From Gymnorhina tibicen (taxonomy: Eukaryota > Chordata > Aves > Passeriformes > Artamidae): a stretch of 64,000 nucleotides of DNA. The position numbers and the translations under genes are program-made. The notes below the pieces were generated by a model. The model was not told the origin of the DNA. It searched no databases and saw only the letters and a program-made list of their open reading frames with translations. Where the stretch lies: NCBI GenBank assembly GCA_013399875.1, contig VXAZ01000263.1, forward strand, positions 2,280,876 to 2,344,875. Direction: 5' to 3'. Positions 63,832 to 64,000 of this stretch are shown piece after piece; position 1 is the stretch's first letter, and the number at the start of each line of letters is the position of its first letter.

Positions 63832-64000
63832 CGATGACCTACAGCACATCATTTCAGATCTGCATCTGCTGATGGTGTAATCCAGCCTCCATCGCCTTTA
63901 ATGGTGGAAACACTGAAGCCTGGAACTTCTCTGTTTCTGCAATCCACGTTGCAGACACACCAGGATGTCTGTAAGCCGTGTGCTCCTGCTTTGAGCCAAT

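Noticed and set aside
1..64000. CRISPR arrays, operons, bacterial mobile elements, tRNA or rRNA genes
   Set aside because: None visible. The window is a vertebrate nuclear locus and no tRNA-like GGTTCGA box was noticed.

Overview
This is a bird nuclear genome window. Evidence: spliced genes with GT-AG introns, three CR1 LINE fragments with the typical sauropsid 3' end, and a solo endogenous-retrovirus LTR that resembles families common in birds. The gene order CMSS1 then TMEM30C matches the vertebrate block corresponding to human 3q12.1. Exon calls were made by hand from reading frame, splice sites, phase and remembered family sequence. No search was run.

Layout. Positions 1-21317 are a long CMSS1 intron in which no exon could be supported. 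Nine CMSS1 exons follow on the + strand from 21318 to 42740; only the extreme N-terminal exon lies upstream of the window. Its introns hold a 1349-bp solo LTR with a 5-bp target-site duplication (23545-24893) and two CR1 fragments (about 37545-37743 and 38825-39650). A complete seven-exon TMEM30C (CDC50C) gene of 351 codons follows in tandem at 44072-52028. It has two membrane segments, the CDC50 cysteines and five N-glycosylation sequons.

From 52029 to 60874 no gene is established. This stretch holds a 75-bp direct-repeat pair, a CpG-rich block near 57.3 kb, a CR1 copy with a reverse transcriptase remnant and a 28-bp tandem duplication. At 60875-63490 three phase-compatible exons form the 3' end of a gene I cannot name. 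The first exon, which looks like coiled coil, carries an apparent +1 frameshift.

The two ambiguous bases (58446 and 63800) each sit between near-identical or identical copies of flanking sequence, which points to contig-joining artefacts. Functionally, CMSS1 is a nucleolar ribosome-biogenesis factor and TMEM30C is a P4-ATPase (lipid flippase) beta-subunit homologue. They are neighbours by conserved synteny, with no sign that they share a pathway. I found no convincing new biological system. The best leads are the intact TMEM30C, the broken 3' gene fragment and the two assembly joins.
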